Assembly (NCBI GenBank): GCA_021404785.1
Contig: QWHH01000007.1
Location: 1-64,000, forward strand
DNA from: Lysobacterales bacterium PRO7
Lineage (GTDB): Bacteria > Pseudomonadota > Gammaproteobacteria > Xanthomonadales > Rhodanobacteraceae
DNA: 64,000 nt
Direction: 5' to 3'
Made by a program: the position numbers and the translations under genes. The notes under the pieces are model-generated. The model saw only the letters and a list, made by a program, of their open reading frames with translations, had not been told where the DNA came from and ran no database searches. Each line of letters starts with the position of its first letter. Within the stretch, counting starts at the first letter, position 1. Shown here piece by piece: positions 40,178 to 50,138 of the stretch.

Positions 40178-42079
40178 TCAGAGCCTGGATTCCGGCTTGT
40201 CCCGGTGCAGCGTCTTGCGGATCGTCTGGCGGATGCGGATGTGGCGGTCGGCGTCGCGGGTTTCCTTTAGCCGGCGCGAATGCGCGGTGACCAGGTCCCC
40301 GCGCGTGAGCACGCCGGTGATCTTGCGCGGCGCCTCGCGCGCGACCACGATCACGCTGCCGACATTGTGTTCGACCATGTGGTCGGCGGCCTCGCGCAGC
40401 GAATGGTCTTCGTACACGACCAGCGGCGGCTGCGTGAGCAGGTCGCCGATGCGCGCGAGTTCGGCATGCGCGGGATCGAGCAACTCGCGGCGCGTGATGA
40501 TGCCGCGCGCGTTGCCGGCGTCGTCGATCACCGGGTAGCCGAGGAACTGCGCCCTGGCGTCGCCGGAAGCCAGCCAGCGGCGGATCTCGCCGAGTTCATC
40601 GGAAGTCTTGAGCGTGGTCAGCTTGCGCGAGGCGCTGTCGCGCACCAATACCTGGTCCAGGTAATCGGCCGCGTACTCGGTCGGCACGCGCACGCCGCGC
40701 CGCGCGATCTTGGCGGTCATGATGGTGTCGCGCATGGTCAGGCTCGACACCAAATAGGCGGCCGCACAGCCGCCGAGCAGGGGCAGGATGCCAGCCGGTT
40801 GCAGCGTGGTTTCGAACGCGAACACCACCGAGGTGAGCAGCGCACGCGAGGCACCGGCGAAGATCGCCGCCATGCCGACGAGGCCGGCGATGCGCGGATC
40901 GATGCCCAAATGTGGAAAAAGCGACAATGCCGCGAAACCGGCGACGCCGCCGAAAGCGCCGCCGATGGTGAACAAGGGCGCCAGCGTGCCGCCGGAAGTG
41001 CCGCTGCCGAGCGCGATCGACCACGACAGGAATTTCATCACGCACAGGAACATCAGCGCCTGCGCGGTGAAGTTGCCGGACACGATCTGTTCGATATTCG
41101 TATAGCCCACGCCCAAGGTGAGCGGTGCGAAATAGCCGACGATGCCGACCGCGATGCCGCCGATCGCCGGCCACCACATCCAGTGCACCGGCAGGTGGTC
41201 GAAACCGTCTTCGATCGCGTAGACGAGCCAGGTCACGCCGACGCTGACGAATCCGAGCACGGCGCCGAGCGCGACGTAGAACGCGAGCGCACCGCCGCCG
41301 GGCGTGGCGATGGCGGGCATGGCGAACACGGCGTGCGAGCCGACCAGGGCGTAGCGGATGCCGGCGGCGGTGGTCGTGGCCAGCGCTACCGGGATCAGCG
41401 AGCGCGGGCGCAATTCGAACAGCAGCAGTTCGATGGCGAGGATCACGGCCGATACCGGCGAGCCGAACACGGCGGCCATGCCGGCGGCGGCGCCGGCAGC
41501 GAGCAGGATCTTGCGCTCGGTCGCGGTCACGCGCAGGACTTGCCCGATCAGCGAGCCGAGCGCGCCGCCGGTGGCGATGATCGGGCCTTCCGCGCCGAAC
41601 GGTCCGCCGGTTCCAATGGCTATGGCTGATGAAATTGGTTTGAGGAACGTGATGCGCGGGGCGATTTTCGATTCGTTGAGCAACACCTGTTCCATCGCCT
41701 CGGGGATGCCGTGGCCGCGAATCGCAGCCGAGCCCCAGCGCGCCATCGCACCGACGATGAGGCCGCCGATCACCGGAACTGCGATCACCCACAAGCCCAG
41801 GTGATTGTCGGCCGGCGAGGAAAACGCGGTCGACCAGTGTCCATAGAAACTCAGGTTGGTGACCAGGCCGATCAAGGCTTTGAGAAATTGCGCGATGAAT
41901 GCAGCGGCGATGGCCAGTGCGATCGAAATCGCCGATACCAGCACGACGCGCCTGTCGACCAGGATGGTCTTGCGCGGAATTCTGGCGTCGATCAGGGTGT
42001 CGGTCAGGCCTGGCGCGACCGGAACTGCACCGATACGCGCGCCGGAACGATCAGGCTGATCCGGATGCGAAGCAGTCAT
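40178..42079 (-). CDS. CLC chloride channel/transporter with C-terminal CBS domains
   Basis: 633 residues. The CLC pore signatures are GHGIPE (122-127), GAEGP with the gating Glu164 (162-166) and GSGTSGG near 360. The first motif has His in place of the Ser of the common GSGIPE. About ten or more membrane helices extend to about residue 455, followed by two CBS domains (about 465-600) that bind adenosine nucleotides in related proteins. E. coli ClcA has no CBS domains. It probably exchanges chloride for protons or conducts anions across the inner membrane. No partner genes are nearby. Confidence 0.9.
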   Translation of the reverse strand: MTASHPDQPDRSGARIGAVPVAPGLTDTLIDARIPRKTILVDRRVVLVSAISIALAIAAAFIAQFLKALIGLVTNLSFYGHWSTAFSSPADNHLGLWVIAVPVIGGLIVGAMARWGSAAIRGHGIPEAMEQVLLNESKIAPRITFLKPISSAIAIGTGGPFGAEGPIIATGGALGSLIGQVLRVTATERKILLAAGAAAGMAAVFGSPVSAVILAIELLLFELRPRSLIPVALATTTAAGIRYALVGSHAVFAMPAIATPGGGALAFYVALGAVLGFVSVGVTWLVYAIEDGFDHLPVHWMWWPAIGGIAVGIVGYFAPLTLGVGYTNIEQIVSGNFTAQALMFLCVMKFLSWSIALGSGTSGGTLAPLFTIGGAFGGVAGFAALSLFPHLGIDPRIAGLVGMAAIFAGASRALLTSVVFAFETTLQPAGILPLLGGCAAAYLVSSLTMRDTIMTAKIARRGVRVPTEYAADYLDQVLVRDSASRKLTTLKTSDELGEIRRWLASGDARAQFLGYPVIDDAGNARGIITRRELLDPAHAELARIGDLLTQPPLVVYEDHSLREAADHMVEHNVGSVIVVAREAPRKITGVLTRGDLVTAHSRRLKETRDADRHIRIRQTIRKTLHRDKPESRL

Positions 42080-42151
42080 CGGAGTCGGGGAGCGCTGGAT
42101 TTAGTGCGGCGCAGCATAGCGCCGATCGCGCATTCGGACAATGCGCGAGTG

Positions 42152-42748
42152 CTAGGCAACCTGGCGGCGATTCTTCGGCAGATGGTGGACGAGGAACTCC
42201 ATCTGGTCGGCGAGGATGTTGCGGTTGGACAATATCAGGTGCTCGACCCAGCTCGGCCGGTACGGCACGGCGAGCAATGGCATGCCGGCCTGCTGCGGCG
42301 TGTGCGCGCCTTTGTGCACGTTGCACGAGATGCAGGCGCTGACGACGTTTTCCCACACGTCGAGCCCGCCCCTGGACAACGGGACGACGTGGTCGCGCGT
42401 CAACTCGCCACGCGAGAAATGCTCTCCGCAGTACAGGCACAGCATGCGGTCGCGCGCGAACAGCGCGGCATTGGTCAACGCTGGTGCCGGATCGATCAGG
42501 CTGGATTTCGCGTGACCGCGACTGGCAACGATGGGGTGCAGGTCGATGACGCTTTGCAACCCGCTATCGCGGTTGGTGCCGCCGTGCACGGTCAGGCACG
42601 CATCGCCCAGCGTCCAGGCCACGGCATCGCGCACATACAGACATACCGCGTCCTGCCAACTCATCCAGTCCAGGATGCGACCGCTGGAATCCAGCGACAG
42701 GACACGGGTGCTATGGATGTCGTTGCTGGATCTGACTTCCGCCAGCAT
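42152..42748 (-). CDS. HNH endonuclease domain protein
   Basis: 198 residues from the ATG at 42746-42748 behind GGAGGAG. The HNH zinc-finger nuclease is at about 115-170: LYCGEHF, then LTRDHVVPLSRGG with the catalytic His, W-ENVVSACISCNVHKG. The N-terminal part (about 1-100) resembles the common bacterial HNH proteins with a WQDAVCLYVRDAVAW-type segment, whose role is unknown. Not linked to a visible restriction or intein system. It is next to a gene of different base composition. Confidence 0.9.
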   Translation of the reverse strand: MLAEVRSSNDIHSTRVLSLDSSGRILDWMSWQDAVCLYVRDAVAWTLGDACLTVHGGTNRDSGLQSVIDLHPIVASRGHAKSSLIDPAPALTNAALFARDRMLCLYCGEHFSRGELTRDHVVPLSRGGLDVWENVVSACISCNVHKGAHTPQQAGMPLLAVPYRPSWVEHLILSNRNILADQMEFLVHHLPKNRRQVA

Positions 42749-42830
42749 GGGCTCCTCCGTCAAGGATGGGAACGCTGTCGGCTTTGCAGCATAGGCTTTT
42801 GCCGCGAGAAAAACCATCCCCAAGTCTTTT

Positions 42831-42854
42831 GGTCACAAATTATTTACCGTGACC
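42831..42854. promoter_or_regulatory. Inverted repeat in the HNH / A+T-rich gene gap
   Basis: GGTCAC, 12 A+T-rich bases, GTGACC. It lies between two divergent starts and could be an operator. No factor can be named. Confidence 0.35.
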
Positions 42855-42937
42855 GCACAGAATCCGTGTCGTGCGTTGGTTACGTTGAGTTCGTCATGGG
42901 AACAGGGCATCCGATTTTTGTTACGGAGAATCTCATC

Positions 42938-44152
42938 ATGAACTGGAAGATTCGACTGATGCCATCTATATTGCTCTGCATAGGGTGTGTTTCATACGCA
43001 CAGACATTTTGGCAGCTTACGCCGACTACTTGCCCAACTAGCAGCAACGGGCTGTTTACGACCGGCCAGCAGTATATTGACCCAAGCAATGGTGTACTAC
43101 CAAATAGTTGGTCCATGCTGGTGCGTTGGCAAGGGAATCCTACTGTAGGGAATACCCAATGGATCGCAGATCCGTTGCAGTACAACGCCGGAACGTATAC
43201 TGGTTTTACGCCCCCAACACCTTACTCAAATTGGCAGCGCGGGTTTCAGCCCGAGGATCAAGTGGCGGCTACACCCGGCGTTCAGTTGGACGGGTGCAAT
43301 GCAGGAATGTTGATTAACACATGGTATTACCCGAGGACGAACCCAGCCGTTGCTGGGGGCTATTTCAACGATATGTATGGCTATGCGTGGGCAACAAATA
43401 ACCAGCCAACAGCATTTACTAAGCTCGTAGTTCGCGGTGGTCAGTTCGTCTCTGTCCCCTCGGAACTCGTTCTTCAAGGCACGTTGGCGATCCCTATTAT
43501 TGCCGGTTACTATGGAACTCTTGTCAATGGCAGCTGGAACTTTAGTCCGGCTACCAATCTTCATGACGCAAACGGATTCGGCCATATTCAATACAGTCTA
43601 TTCGCTTACATTCAAGACACCATTCATCCGAATCTGCATCCGATCGCAATTTTATCGACAGTCTTCGAGAATTCGATTACGACGCCAACCTATCAGTGCC
43701 CTTCGCAGGCGAATATTCTTTGGGACTATGCTGCGGGGGTTTGGAGTACATCGTCCGGTGTTTGCACTACGGATACCACAACCGTAAGATATACGGGCGG
43801 GTACACGACCGGTACTCCGTTTTCAGCGCCAGAGTTTTTCCGTATTCATATCACGCCACAGAACCTCACAAATATGGTCAACCGCATCAACAGCCTAGAC
43901 TGTGGCGGTGGGGCAGGGTCTTGTAACTGCACTCCGGGGGTGACATGTCCTAACATTGGGTACTCAACGAGTCCCGGGGCTTACAAATTGCAATACATGG
44001 GCGCCATTCTCGAAGTAGCACCCTGTGACACCAGCGCGAGTGGCGTCCATTGTTCGACGAACCTACCCGCGATTACTCCCACGCAAGACTCGAACCTAGG
44101 GGCTGCAGTGAGCGCTTCAAACATTGGGGCATTTAGCTATACAAATCCGTAA
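42938..44152 (+). CDS. Unrecognised secreted protein, A+T-rich relative to neighbours
   Basis: 404 residues. The ATG at 42938 follows ACGGAG and gives a signal peptide cut near SYAQ (22). The mature protein is rich in Tyr, Trp, Asn, Thr and Pro, with paired Cys residues (CPTS, CQ.P near the middle, then CGGGAGSCNCTPGVTCP) that suggest disulfides. No catalytic motif was recognised. The coding DNA is close to 50 percent G+C with codons such as ATA, TTA and AAT that neighbours avoid, so it was probably acquired by transfer. Possibly a bacteriolytic, adhesive or substrate-binding exoprotein; this is a guess. Confidence 0.8.
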   Translation: MNWKIRLMPSILLCIGCVSYAQTFWQLTPTTCPTSSNGLFTTGQQYIDPSNGVLPNSWSMLVRWQGNPTVGNTQWIADPLQYNAGTYTGFTPPTPYSNWQRGFQPEDQVAATPGVQLDGCNAGMLINTWYYPRTNPAVAGGYFNDMYGYAWATNNQPTAFTKLVVRGGQFVSVPSELVLQGTLAIPIIAGYYGTLVNGSWNFSPATNLHDANGFGHIQYSLFAYIQDTIHPNLHPIAILSTVFENSITTPTYQCPSQANILWDYAAGVWSTSSGVCTTDTTTVRYTGGYTTGTPFSAPEFFRIHITPQNLTNMVNRINSLDCGGGAGSCNCTPGVTCPNIGYSTSPGAYKLQYMGAILEVAPCDTSASGVHCSTNLPAITPTQDSNLGAAVSASNIGAFSYTNP

Positions 44153-44177
44153 CGATTGCAAGCTTGCATTTCCCGAT

Positions 44178-44205
44178 CTCGCCGCACAGGCAACTGCGCG
44201 GCGAG
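44178..44205 (+). terminator. Possible terminator hairpin after the A+T-rich gene
   Basis: CTCGCCGC (44178-44185), 12-base loop, GCGGCGAG (44198-44205), then GTTGCTTT. The T-run is poor. Confidence 0.45.
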
Positions 44206-44309
44206 GTTGCTTTGGGGGTTCTGAAACGAAATCGCTTCGTCCGATTCGCTGGCGTATCATGCGATTTAACCAGAATCCATCACGAATTAAGGATGCATTC
44301 GAGCGCTGG

Positions 44310-45056
44310 TTACCTCCATGCAGTTACCATCACCCGCTTGCCGTGGCGCAACTGTTCGTAGCCGTCGTCCGGCACCGGGAGCACTTCGGCGCGGCTGAAA
44401 CCGACAGCCCGTAGCAACCATAGAAGACCTTCAGTGCTGGGCGCAAGGCAAATGCCTGTGACGCTGGCTTCCGGCGCGTGCGTTTCGTCGATTTCGTCGA
44501 TGATGCCGAAGCAGCCCTTGAGCGGGCGCACGTATTCGTAGCTGCCCCAATCGACCATACCGGACAGGTGAGGCACGACTTGTGTTTCGATGACGCAAGC
44601 TCGGCGAGTGAGTGCGTGTGCCTTTCGCAACGCGCCGACGGGATTTTCCAGGTGATAGAGCAGGCCGAACATCAGTACGAGATCGTGATCGGCGGTATCC
44701 GGCATTTCGAAAACGTTCGTGCGCCGTGCATGCAGGTTGTCCAGCGCGTATATTTGGCGCAACAGATCCACGTCGTCGATGTGCTCCTGACGCACGTCCG
44801 TGGCATCGACGCGGCCGAAGCCGGCGCGCGCAAGCTGGATCGCGTAATAGCCCTGGTGGCAGGCGATGTCCATCGCTTGCAGATTCGACCGATCGCCGGG
44901 AAATTCACGCGCGAGCCAAGTCTCGAGCATGCATGCGCGCGTGATGTGGATGGCATCCACGCGGCCGTCGTGCGTACTTGGCAGTTTGCGGCCATCGGGT
45001 AGAACGAAGGGATAGAACCATTTTTGGTTCAGTGCTCGGGCGGCCGGGTCGGTCAT
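44310..45056 (-). CDS. Class I SAM-dependent methyltransferase (CmoB/DUF1698-like)
   Basis: 248 residues. The Rossmann SAM motif is AMDIACHQGYYAIQLARAGF, followed by ATDVRQEHI and the post-motif FGLLYHLENP, which are typical of the DUF1698/CmoB-like branch that modifies tRNA or small molecules. No tRNA-binding extension is evident, so the substrate is open. The ATG at 45054-45056 matches the family start. It lies 16 bases after the metalloprotease gene and may be cotranscribed with it. Confidence 0.8.
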   Translation of the reverse strand: MTDPAARALNQKWFYPFVLPDGRKLPSTHDGRVDAIHITRACMLETWLAREFPGDRSNLQAMDIACHQGYYAIQLARAGFGRVDATDVRQEHIDDVDLLRQIYALDNLHARRTNVFEMPDTADHDLVLMFGLLYHLENPVGALRKAHALTRRACVIETQVVPHLSGMVDWGSYEYVRPLKGCFGIIDEIDETHAPEASVTGICLAPSTEGLLWLLRAVGFSRAEVLPVPDDGYEQLRHGKRVMVTAWR

Positions 45057-45072
45057 TGGAATATTCCTGTCA

Positions 45073-47577
45073 TCATTGCCCGGTTGGAAGCGACAACATT
45101 AGTATAGATGCGTTGGTGCGCGCGAACGACGTGCCGTCGCCATTGGCGAGATTGAAGGACACGGTGCCGGTCGGGCGTTGCGTTCCTGAGATCGGGTTCA
45201 GCGTCAGCGTCATGCTGCCGATTTGCACGTCCAGCTGGTTGCCTGGTGGCGGGCAGGTCCGGCAATAGCCATTCGTAATCGTGGACACCGGCATGGTCAC
45301 GCTGTTGCCGATCAGCGTTCCGGAAGCCGTCGCCCAGGTTGGCTGGTTCGATTTTCCCGGATAGTAAATGTAGACGATGACTACCGGCGATGCGCTGCCG
45401 GTCTTTACGTCGATCAGATCAAATCCCCAGCCCGAGTCTGACGATCCCGCATACCAGTCGCCGTTGTAATCCGGTGTGGCGTGAGCGCTGGGCAGGACTA
45501 TCGGCTGCATGCACCATGACGCGCTTTGATCGGTGGCGGGATTGCTCGCGTCGCTGCCGATCGTCCAGTACATCACCGCCAATTGCGACGCCTGGCTGCG
45601 ATCGACATTTCGACAGATCGGCGAATTCGCGGCCTGGTTGAAGTCGACCACGACCGTGCCGTAGTAGCCGCTGTCGGCTGTCACGTTGAGTTGACCGGGC
45701 GCATTCGAGGCATATTTGACGCGCAGCAGGTTGCTGCCGTTCGCACTCTGGATCAATGGCAGAAAGACGCCATCCACGATATGGCCAACCGCCTGGTACC
45801 ACTCCGGCACGCCGCTGTTGTCGTAGCTGTAGAAGGTCAGAACGTAGACGTCGCCATTGACCGCGTCGTGGGAGGCGAGCTGGAAGTCGAAGCCGTGGCC
45901 GGAATGCGAAACGTCGTACCAGTTGCTCGGGATCGGCTGTCCCCACGTGGGCATTGCGGCGGTAGCATTCGACCAGCCGATCGGCGCCAGCATCGGCACG
46001 GCCAGGCCCATGCTGCGCAGGTTCGCGTCCGAGTAATACGCATTCATCATGTCGCCGGCCTGCACGGTGTGCGACAGCGTCGAGCCGTTTTGCATGGCAC
46101 AGTCGGTGGTCTTGCTCGTGTCGCAAGGTGCGTACAGGCTGGGGAAATTGGCCGGCGCGGTGTTGGCGGCATTGATGTTGATGCCGGTCGCGCTGGCGGC
46201 GGTCGCATCGGACCAACGCAGGCCGGTGCAGTTGCCGTTGTAGGTTGCACCACAGCTTGCGGCTCCGGTCGGACCGGGCAGATAACCGGATCCCTTGCCG
46301 CCGGTCACCATCGCCGTCGCGCGCGCGGTATCGCCGGTGCCGGTGACTTCGTAACCCGCGAATGGTGTGTAGGTACTGCCGTTCACGATCGCCACGCTGT
46401 CGTCGAAGATGTCGTCGAAGGGGCCGTCGGTCACGGCGCTGCCGAATCCGATCGACGCGCTGTTGCTGGCCTTGTCGACGATGATTCCCGCTTTGGCGCC
46501 CAAGGGACCTTGCGTGGCATCGGTGTTGACCAGGCCGAGGAATCCCAGGCCGTGCGTCATCTCGTGCATGGCAATGCTGATGAAATCCACGTCGCCGGTC
46601 GGTTTCAAGGTCGGGTCGAAGCCCAGGTAAAAATTCTCGCCTTTGAGCACGTCTGGCGTGCCGATGTCCATGTTGAACGTGGCGGCGATCTGGTCATTGC
46701 TCTTCGTATCGCAGGGGCCGCCAGTGAATCCGCACAGGCTGGAACCGTTGAGTCGTGCTGCGGCTGTGGACGGGTACCAGGTATATTTTTTCGGCAGCGA
46801 AGGCGACGGGTATTGTGGCTCGTCATAGAAATACGAAGTCGCACCGGCATGCGCCAGCGTGGCGGACTTGCTGTCTCCTTTCAGATGCGCGCCGCATGCC
46901 TGTACGGTAACGGTGGTCTGAATGCCCAGTTGCGTGACGAGTTCATTGGCTGCCTTGGCCAGCGCATTCTGGCGCTGCTGTCCCAGGGTCTGGCCGTTGT
47001 TGCCACCGATTGGAGCCGCGACGGTGGAGTCGGTCCAGAAACTGGTGTCGCAGTCCGTCGTCGGATCGGTGTTGCCGGTGTCCGGGCTGTTGAAATCCAG
47101 CACGATATTGCCAACCGGTTTGGTCGAGGAATAACTGGCGGTGAGCGTGCCATTGGCGGTTGAGCCGATGCCGGAACTGGCACCATTGATCAATGCGATA
47201 TACCAGCGCCCAGCCTGCAGCGGCACCTTGTCCGAGGGCAGGATCAGGACGGATTCGTTCGAGGTGGAACTGATCGAATGGTATTGGCCATAGCGGTTGA
47301 GGAGGTCGTAGCTGACGGTCGGGTAACTGACGCCAGTGGCCTGCACCGGGAACGGCGATCCGAAACGTACGAACATGTCCACGTCGCCGCCGGTGGCATT
47401 GAGATTGACCGAAAGCTGCTGCGCGCCGGCCGGCACGTCGATGTAGTAGTTCGAAAAGTAATTGCCTGCGGGTAGTTGCGGCAGGTTAGTCACGGCGCCG
47501 GAATTAAGGCCGACATCGGCCCATGCGTTGGATGAAATGGCCAGCGCGGCTACAGACAGGGCAAGGCGGCGCATCAT
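45073..47577 (-). CDS. Secreted zinc metalloprotease with PPC-like domain
   Basis: 834 residues with a signal peptide ending SNAWA (20). A beta-sandwich of the bacterial pre-peptidase C-terminal (PPC) type follows at about 25-135, placed at the N-terminus. The zinc motif is HEMTHGLGF with His338, Glu339 and His342; the third ligand position of metzincins is not His. The catalytic region spans about 155-520, and the C-terminal 300 residues are beta-rich with two related modules (each beginning near SGHGFDFQL and DSGWGFDLI). It probably digests protein outside the cell. Its start overlaps the stop of the small gene upstream (ATGA). Confidence 0.88.
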   Translation of the reverse strand: MMRRLALSVAALAISSNAWADVGLNSGAVTNLPQLPAGNYFSNYYIDVPAGAQQLSVNLNATGGDVDMFVRFGSPFPVQATGVSYPTVSYDLLNRYGQYHSISSTSNESVLILPSDKVPLQAGRWYIALINGASSGIGSTANGTLTASYSSTKPVGNIVLDFNSPDTGNTDPTTDCDTSFWTDSTVAAPIGGNNGQTLGQQRQNALAKAANELVTQLGIQTTVTVQACGAHLKGDSKSATLAHAGATSYFYDEPQYPSPSLPKKYTWYPSTAAARLNGSSLCGFTGGPCDTKSNDQIAATFNMDIGTPDVLKGENFYLGFDPTLKPTGDVDFISIAMHEMTHGLGFLGLVNTDATQGPLGAKAGIIVDKASNSASIGFGSAVTDGPFDDIFDDSVAIVNGSTYTPFAGYEVTGTGDTARATAMVTGGKGSGYLPGPTGAASCGATYNGNCTGLRWSDATAASATGININAANTAPANFPSLYAPCDTSKTTDCAMQNGSTLSHTVQAGDMMNAYYSDANLRSMGLAVPMLAPIGWSNATAAMPTWGQPIPSNWYDVSHSGHGFDFQLASHDAVNGDVYVLTFYSYDNSGVPEWYQAVGHIVDGVFLPLIQSANGSNLLRVKYASNAPGQLNVTADSGYYGTVVVDFNQAANSPICRNVDRSQASQLAVMYWTIGSDASNPATDQSASWCMQPIVLPSAHATPDYNGDWYAGSSDSGWGFDLIDVKTGSASPVVIVYIYYPGKSNQPTWATASGTLIGNSVTMPVSTITNGYCRTCPPPGNQLDVQIGSMTLTLNPISGTQRPTGTVSFNLANGDGTSFARTNASILMLSLPTGQ

Positions 47578-47879
47578 TGCTGTACCTGCGCGTCCGGTGA
47601 AACGGATCGATCCGGCGGCAGCGCGATTTTCGCGTGCGGGTTCGGTTCCTGATCGCACTGCATGCGCAGGCTGCCATCGGGTTGGCGCTCAAGACGAGTT
47701 ACCGTAATCGTCGGAGGCGGCAGGCGCAGCTTGTCGGCGGGTTTGAATTCCGCGGCGGCACCGGACTTGGCCTGAGCCGACGGTGCCAGCGGGTGCGCGA
47801 CCATCGGTGCATCGGCGCGGGCGGCGGATGCGGCCAGCAGGCCGGCGGAAAACACGAAGGGCAGTGTTTGGCGAAGCAT
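47574..47879 (-). CDS. Small periplasmic protein coupled to the metalloprotease
   Basis: 101 residues. The ATG at 47877-47879 gives a signal peptide ending AARAD (23). The mature part of about 78 residues has Pro- and Ala-rich turns and a LERQPDGSLRMQCDQEPNP segment with a single Cys. No family was recognised. Its last bases overlap the protease start, so the two are translated together. It may be a chaperone, inhibitor or propeptide acting in trans. Confidence 0.75.
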   Translation of the reverse strand: MLRQTLPFVFSAGLLAASAARADAPMVAHPLAPSAQAKSGAAAEFKPADKLRLPPPTITVTRLERQPDGSLRMQCDQEPNPHAKIALPPDRSVSPDAQVQQ

Positions 47880-47937
47880 GCGAACGTCCAGTGATGCACA
47901 AGCGCGCAATGATACCGCGAGCGTGTTAGTCGCGTGT

Positions 47938-48717
47938 TCAGTGGTTGAGTTCGAGCAGGCGCGTGTTCCCTGCGCCGCAGCGGTAACTGCGCGCGAGTGC
48001 GTTCTGCAAAAAGATTTCGGCATTGGCGACTGCCAAGCGCAGGTCATGGCCGCGCGCGAGTCCTGCGGCGATTGCCGATGCCAGCGCGCAGCCGGTGCCG
48101 CGGGCGCGAATCGGCAAGCGCGTATGGCGGAACTCAACGACGCCATCGGCGTCTGCGAGTAAGTCGCGCACTTCGCGGCCGCGCCCATGCCCGCCCTTGA
48201 GCAGTACCGCGCCGGCTCCGAGCGCTCGCAGATCCCGAACGGCTCGCGCCGGATCCTTGATGCGGTATCCGAGCAGGATTTCCGCTTCTGGCAGATTGGG
48301 TGTCAGCAGGCTGGCCAGCGGCAACAGCTCCTTGCGCAGCACACGCAATCCGGACGCCGACAGTAATGCGGCTGCGCTGCTGGATGCGAGCACGGGATCC
48401 AGCACAACGGGAGTCGACGGCGCGATACGCAGTGACTGGGCGACCACGCGCGCGATCGGCACCGTACCGAGCATGCCGATCTTGATGGCGCCGACGCGGA
48501 ATTCCGCGAACGCGGCTTGAATCTGCAACTTGACCTGTGCTGCGGGGAGATGGTGGACAGCTAGGACCCGACTGGTGGTCTGCGCCGTCACCGCGGTGAT
48601 TGCAGCCAACCCGTGCACATGAAAAGCAGCAAAGGTTTTCAGATCGACGGCAATGCCGGCGCCGCTGCTGGAATCCGATCCGGCAATGGTCAGGGCACTA
48701 CGTATCTGCTCACTCAT
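47938..48717 (-). CDS. thiD: Hydroxymethylpyrimidine (phosphate) kinase
   Basis: 259 residues, ribokinase-like fold. It phosphorylates HMP and HMP-phosphate in thiamine biosynthesis. Seen: ALTIAGSDSSSGAGIAVDLKTFAA at the N-terminus, TAVTAQTT, the DPVLAS segment and the anion hole GTGCALASAIAAGLARG near the C-terminus. No thiamine riboswitch was found upstream. The ATG at 48715-48717 lies in front of a T-rich stretch. Confidence 0.93.
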   Translation of the reverse strand: MSEQIRSALTIAGSDSSSGAGIAVDLKTFAAFHVHGLAAITAVTAQTTSRVLAVHHLPAAQVKLQIQAAFAEFRVGAIKIGMLGTVPIARVVAQSLRIAPSTPVVLDPVLASSSAAALLSASGLRVLRKELLPLASLLTPNLPEAEILLGYRIKDPARAVRDLRALGAGAVLLKGGHGRGREVRDLLADADGVVEFRHTRLPIRARGTGCALASAIAAGLARGHDLRLAVANAEIFLQNALARSYRCGAGNTRLLELNH

Positions 48718-48875
48718 GGTTTGTATTTTTTTTACAACAAAATCTGATAGTGTTGCGGACTCTCGGCGGAAATGCTTGAAAAACATTGATCCATTTGTTG
48801 CCAAAGCGCTTGACGTGGTGTTGCGTTTTTGCCAAACTGGCCTTGGAGACAACCACTCCTAACGCATTCAGGGCT

Positions 48876-50075
48876 ATGCGTCGGTCAACAGCGAAGGCAA
48901 AAAATCTTGCGGGAGCGATCGGGTTCGTCCTGGCGCTCCCGCTTTCTTTTGCCAACGCGGCCGAATCCCCGCGCGCGGATGTCTCCATGCTGGCTGCCTA
49001 CGCGCAGTCGCAAAGTATACTCGACGCCTGGCGCGACTACGCGCTGGCCGACCTCACTCGCGGATTCGACTGGGCCGACAATGGCGGTGCGTCCCCGCAA
49101 GCACCCAGCCTGTTCGATCGTGGCATTGGACGCATTGCACAGCCGGCCTCGCATTTCACCGGTGCGGGCTCCGTATCGCCGATTTCCGTGACTTACCTCA
49201 AGGCAATTGCGGCCGACACTCCGTTTGTCACCGCGGCGAGCCAATCGGGTTTGCTGCGTGATTACACGCCGGGCTTGCAGCGCTACTTGCTGGCGCCATC
49301 GTACGCGCAGCGCTGGGGCGAGAATTCATCATTCAGCGTATCGGCGATTTTCGCCTATCAGCGCTTTGCCGGACTCGGACTGGGAATCGCCAACGTGCCG
49401 TTACAAAGCGGCGAAACCGGGATTTCCGTTACCGACAGATACCCGGGTTCCTACGGCACCGGCCTGCGCCTGGATTTCGACAGCCGCCTGAGCGAGCGCG
49501 TGAGTTGGCAGGTGGGCGTGCAGTCGCGCGTGAACATGGACGCCTTCAACAACTATCGCGGTGTGTATTCCGAGCCAGGCAGTTTCGATATACCCGCGAG
49601 CGCGAATATCGGCCTCGGGCTTGCCGTGGCGCCGGGACTCACCGCCGACGTCGGCGCCGAGCGCGTGATGTACAGCGGAATTGCGCCGTTCACCAGCGCC
49701 GCGCTGCCGACCCGTTTCCTGGTCCTGCTCGGCAGTTCCATTTCGCCTGCGTTCGCGTGGCAGAACCTCGACGTGTATTCCGCCGGCTTCAACTGGCGCG
49801 ATGCCGGCAATGGCGAATGGTCGCTGCACTACACCACGCGCGAGCAGCCGTTGCCGACGTCGCCGTTGCTGCAGACGGCGCTTGAACCTTATCTCGCCTC
49901 GCACAGCATCGAATTCGGATTCATGCGCCCGTTCGGCAGCGCTTCGAGCCTGCACCTGGCCGCTTCGTACGCGCCGTCGGAATTCGTCCTCGGACTGCCC
50001 ACCAGCAACAGTATGCGCAACGCCGGCAATGGCGGCCAGATCGAGTACCAGTTGCTCTGGGCAACGAAATTCTGA
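48876..50075 (+). CDS. Predicted outer-membrane beta-barrel protein
   Basis: 399 residues. The ATG at 48876 gives a signal peptide ending SFANA (28). After a helical N-terminal plug-like segment (about 35-130), the rest alternates short beta strands and turns and ends with the aromatic C-terminus ...LLWATKF, the signal for the BAM complex. The pattern resembles FadL/OmpP1-like transporters, but without a recognisable NPA motif, so the cargo is unknown. Divergent from thiD; followed by a clear terminator. Confidence 0.82.
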   Translation: MRRSTAKAKNLAGAIGFVLALPLSFANAAESPRADVSMLAAYAQSQSILDAWRDYALADLTRGFDWADNGGASPQAPSLFDRGIGRIAQPASHFTGAGSVSPISVTYLKAIAADTPFVTAASQSGLLRDYTPGLQRYLLAPSYAQRWGENSSFSVSAIFAYQRFAGLGLGIANVPLQSGETGISVTDRYPGSYGTGLRLDFDSRLSERVSWQVGVQSRVNMDAFNNYRGVYSEPGSFDIPASANIGLGLAVAPGLTADVGAERVMYSGIAPFTSAALPTRFLVLLGSSISPAFAWQNLDVYSAGFNWRDAGNGEWSLHYTTREQPLPTSPLLQTALEPYLASHSIEFGFMRPFGSASSLHLAASYAPSEFVLGLPTSNSMRNAGNGGQIEYQLLWATKF

Positions 50076-50098
50076 ATACGCGACAACGGTTGAATTGA

Positions 50099-50128
50099 AC
50101 GGGAGCCGCGAGGCTCCCGTTCTTGTTT
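50099..50128 (+). terminator. Rho-independent terminator after the outer-membrane protein gene
   Basis: ACGGGAGCC (50099-50107), GCGA, GGCTCCCGT (50112-50120), then TCTTGTTTG. It lies at a convergent junction with the PhoH gene. Confidence 0.85.
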
Positions 50129-50138
50129 GTGCGTTGGC

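Noticed and set aside
48718-48790. A thiamine riboswitch upstream of thiD
   Set aside because: No conserved CTGAGA or ACCTGA elements were found in this A+T-rich stretch.
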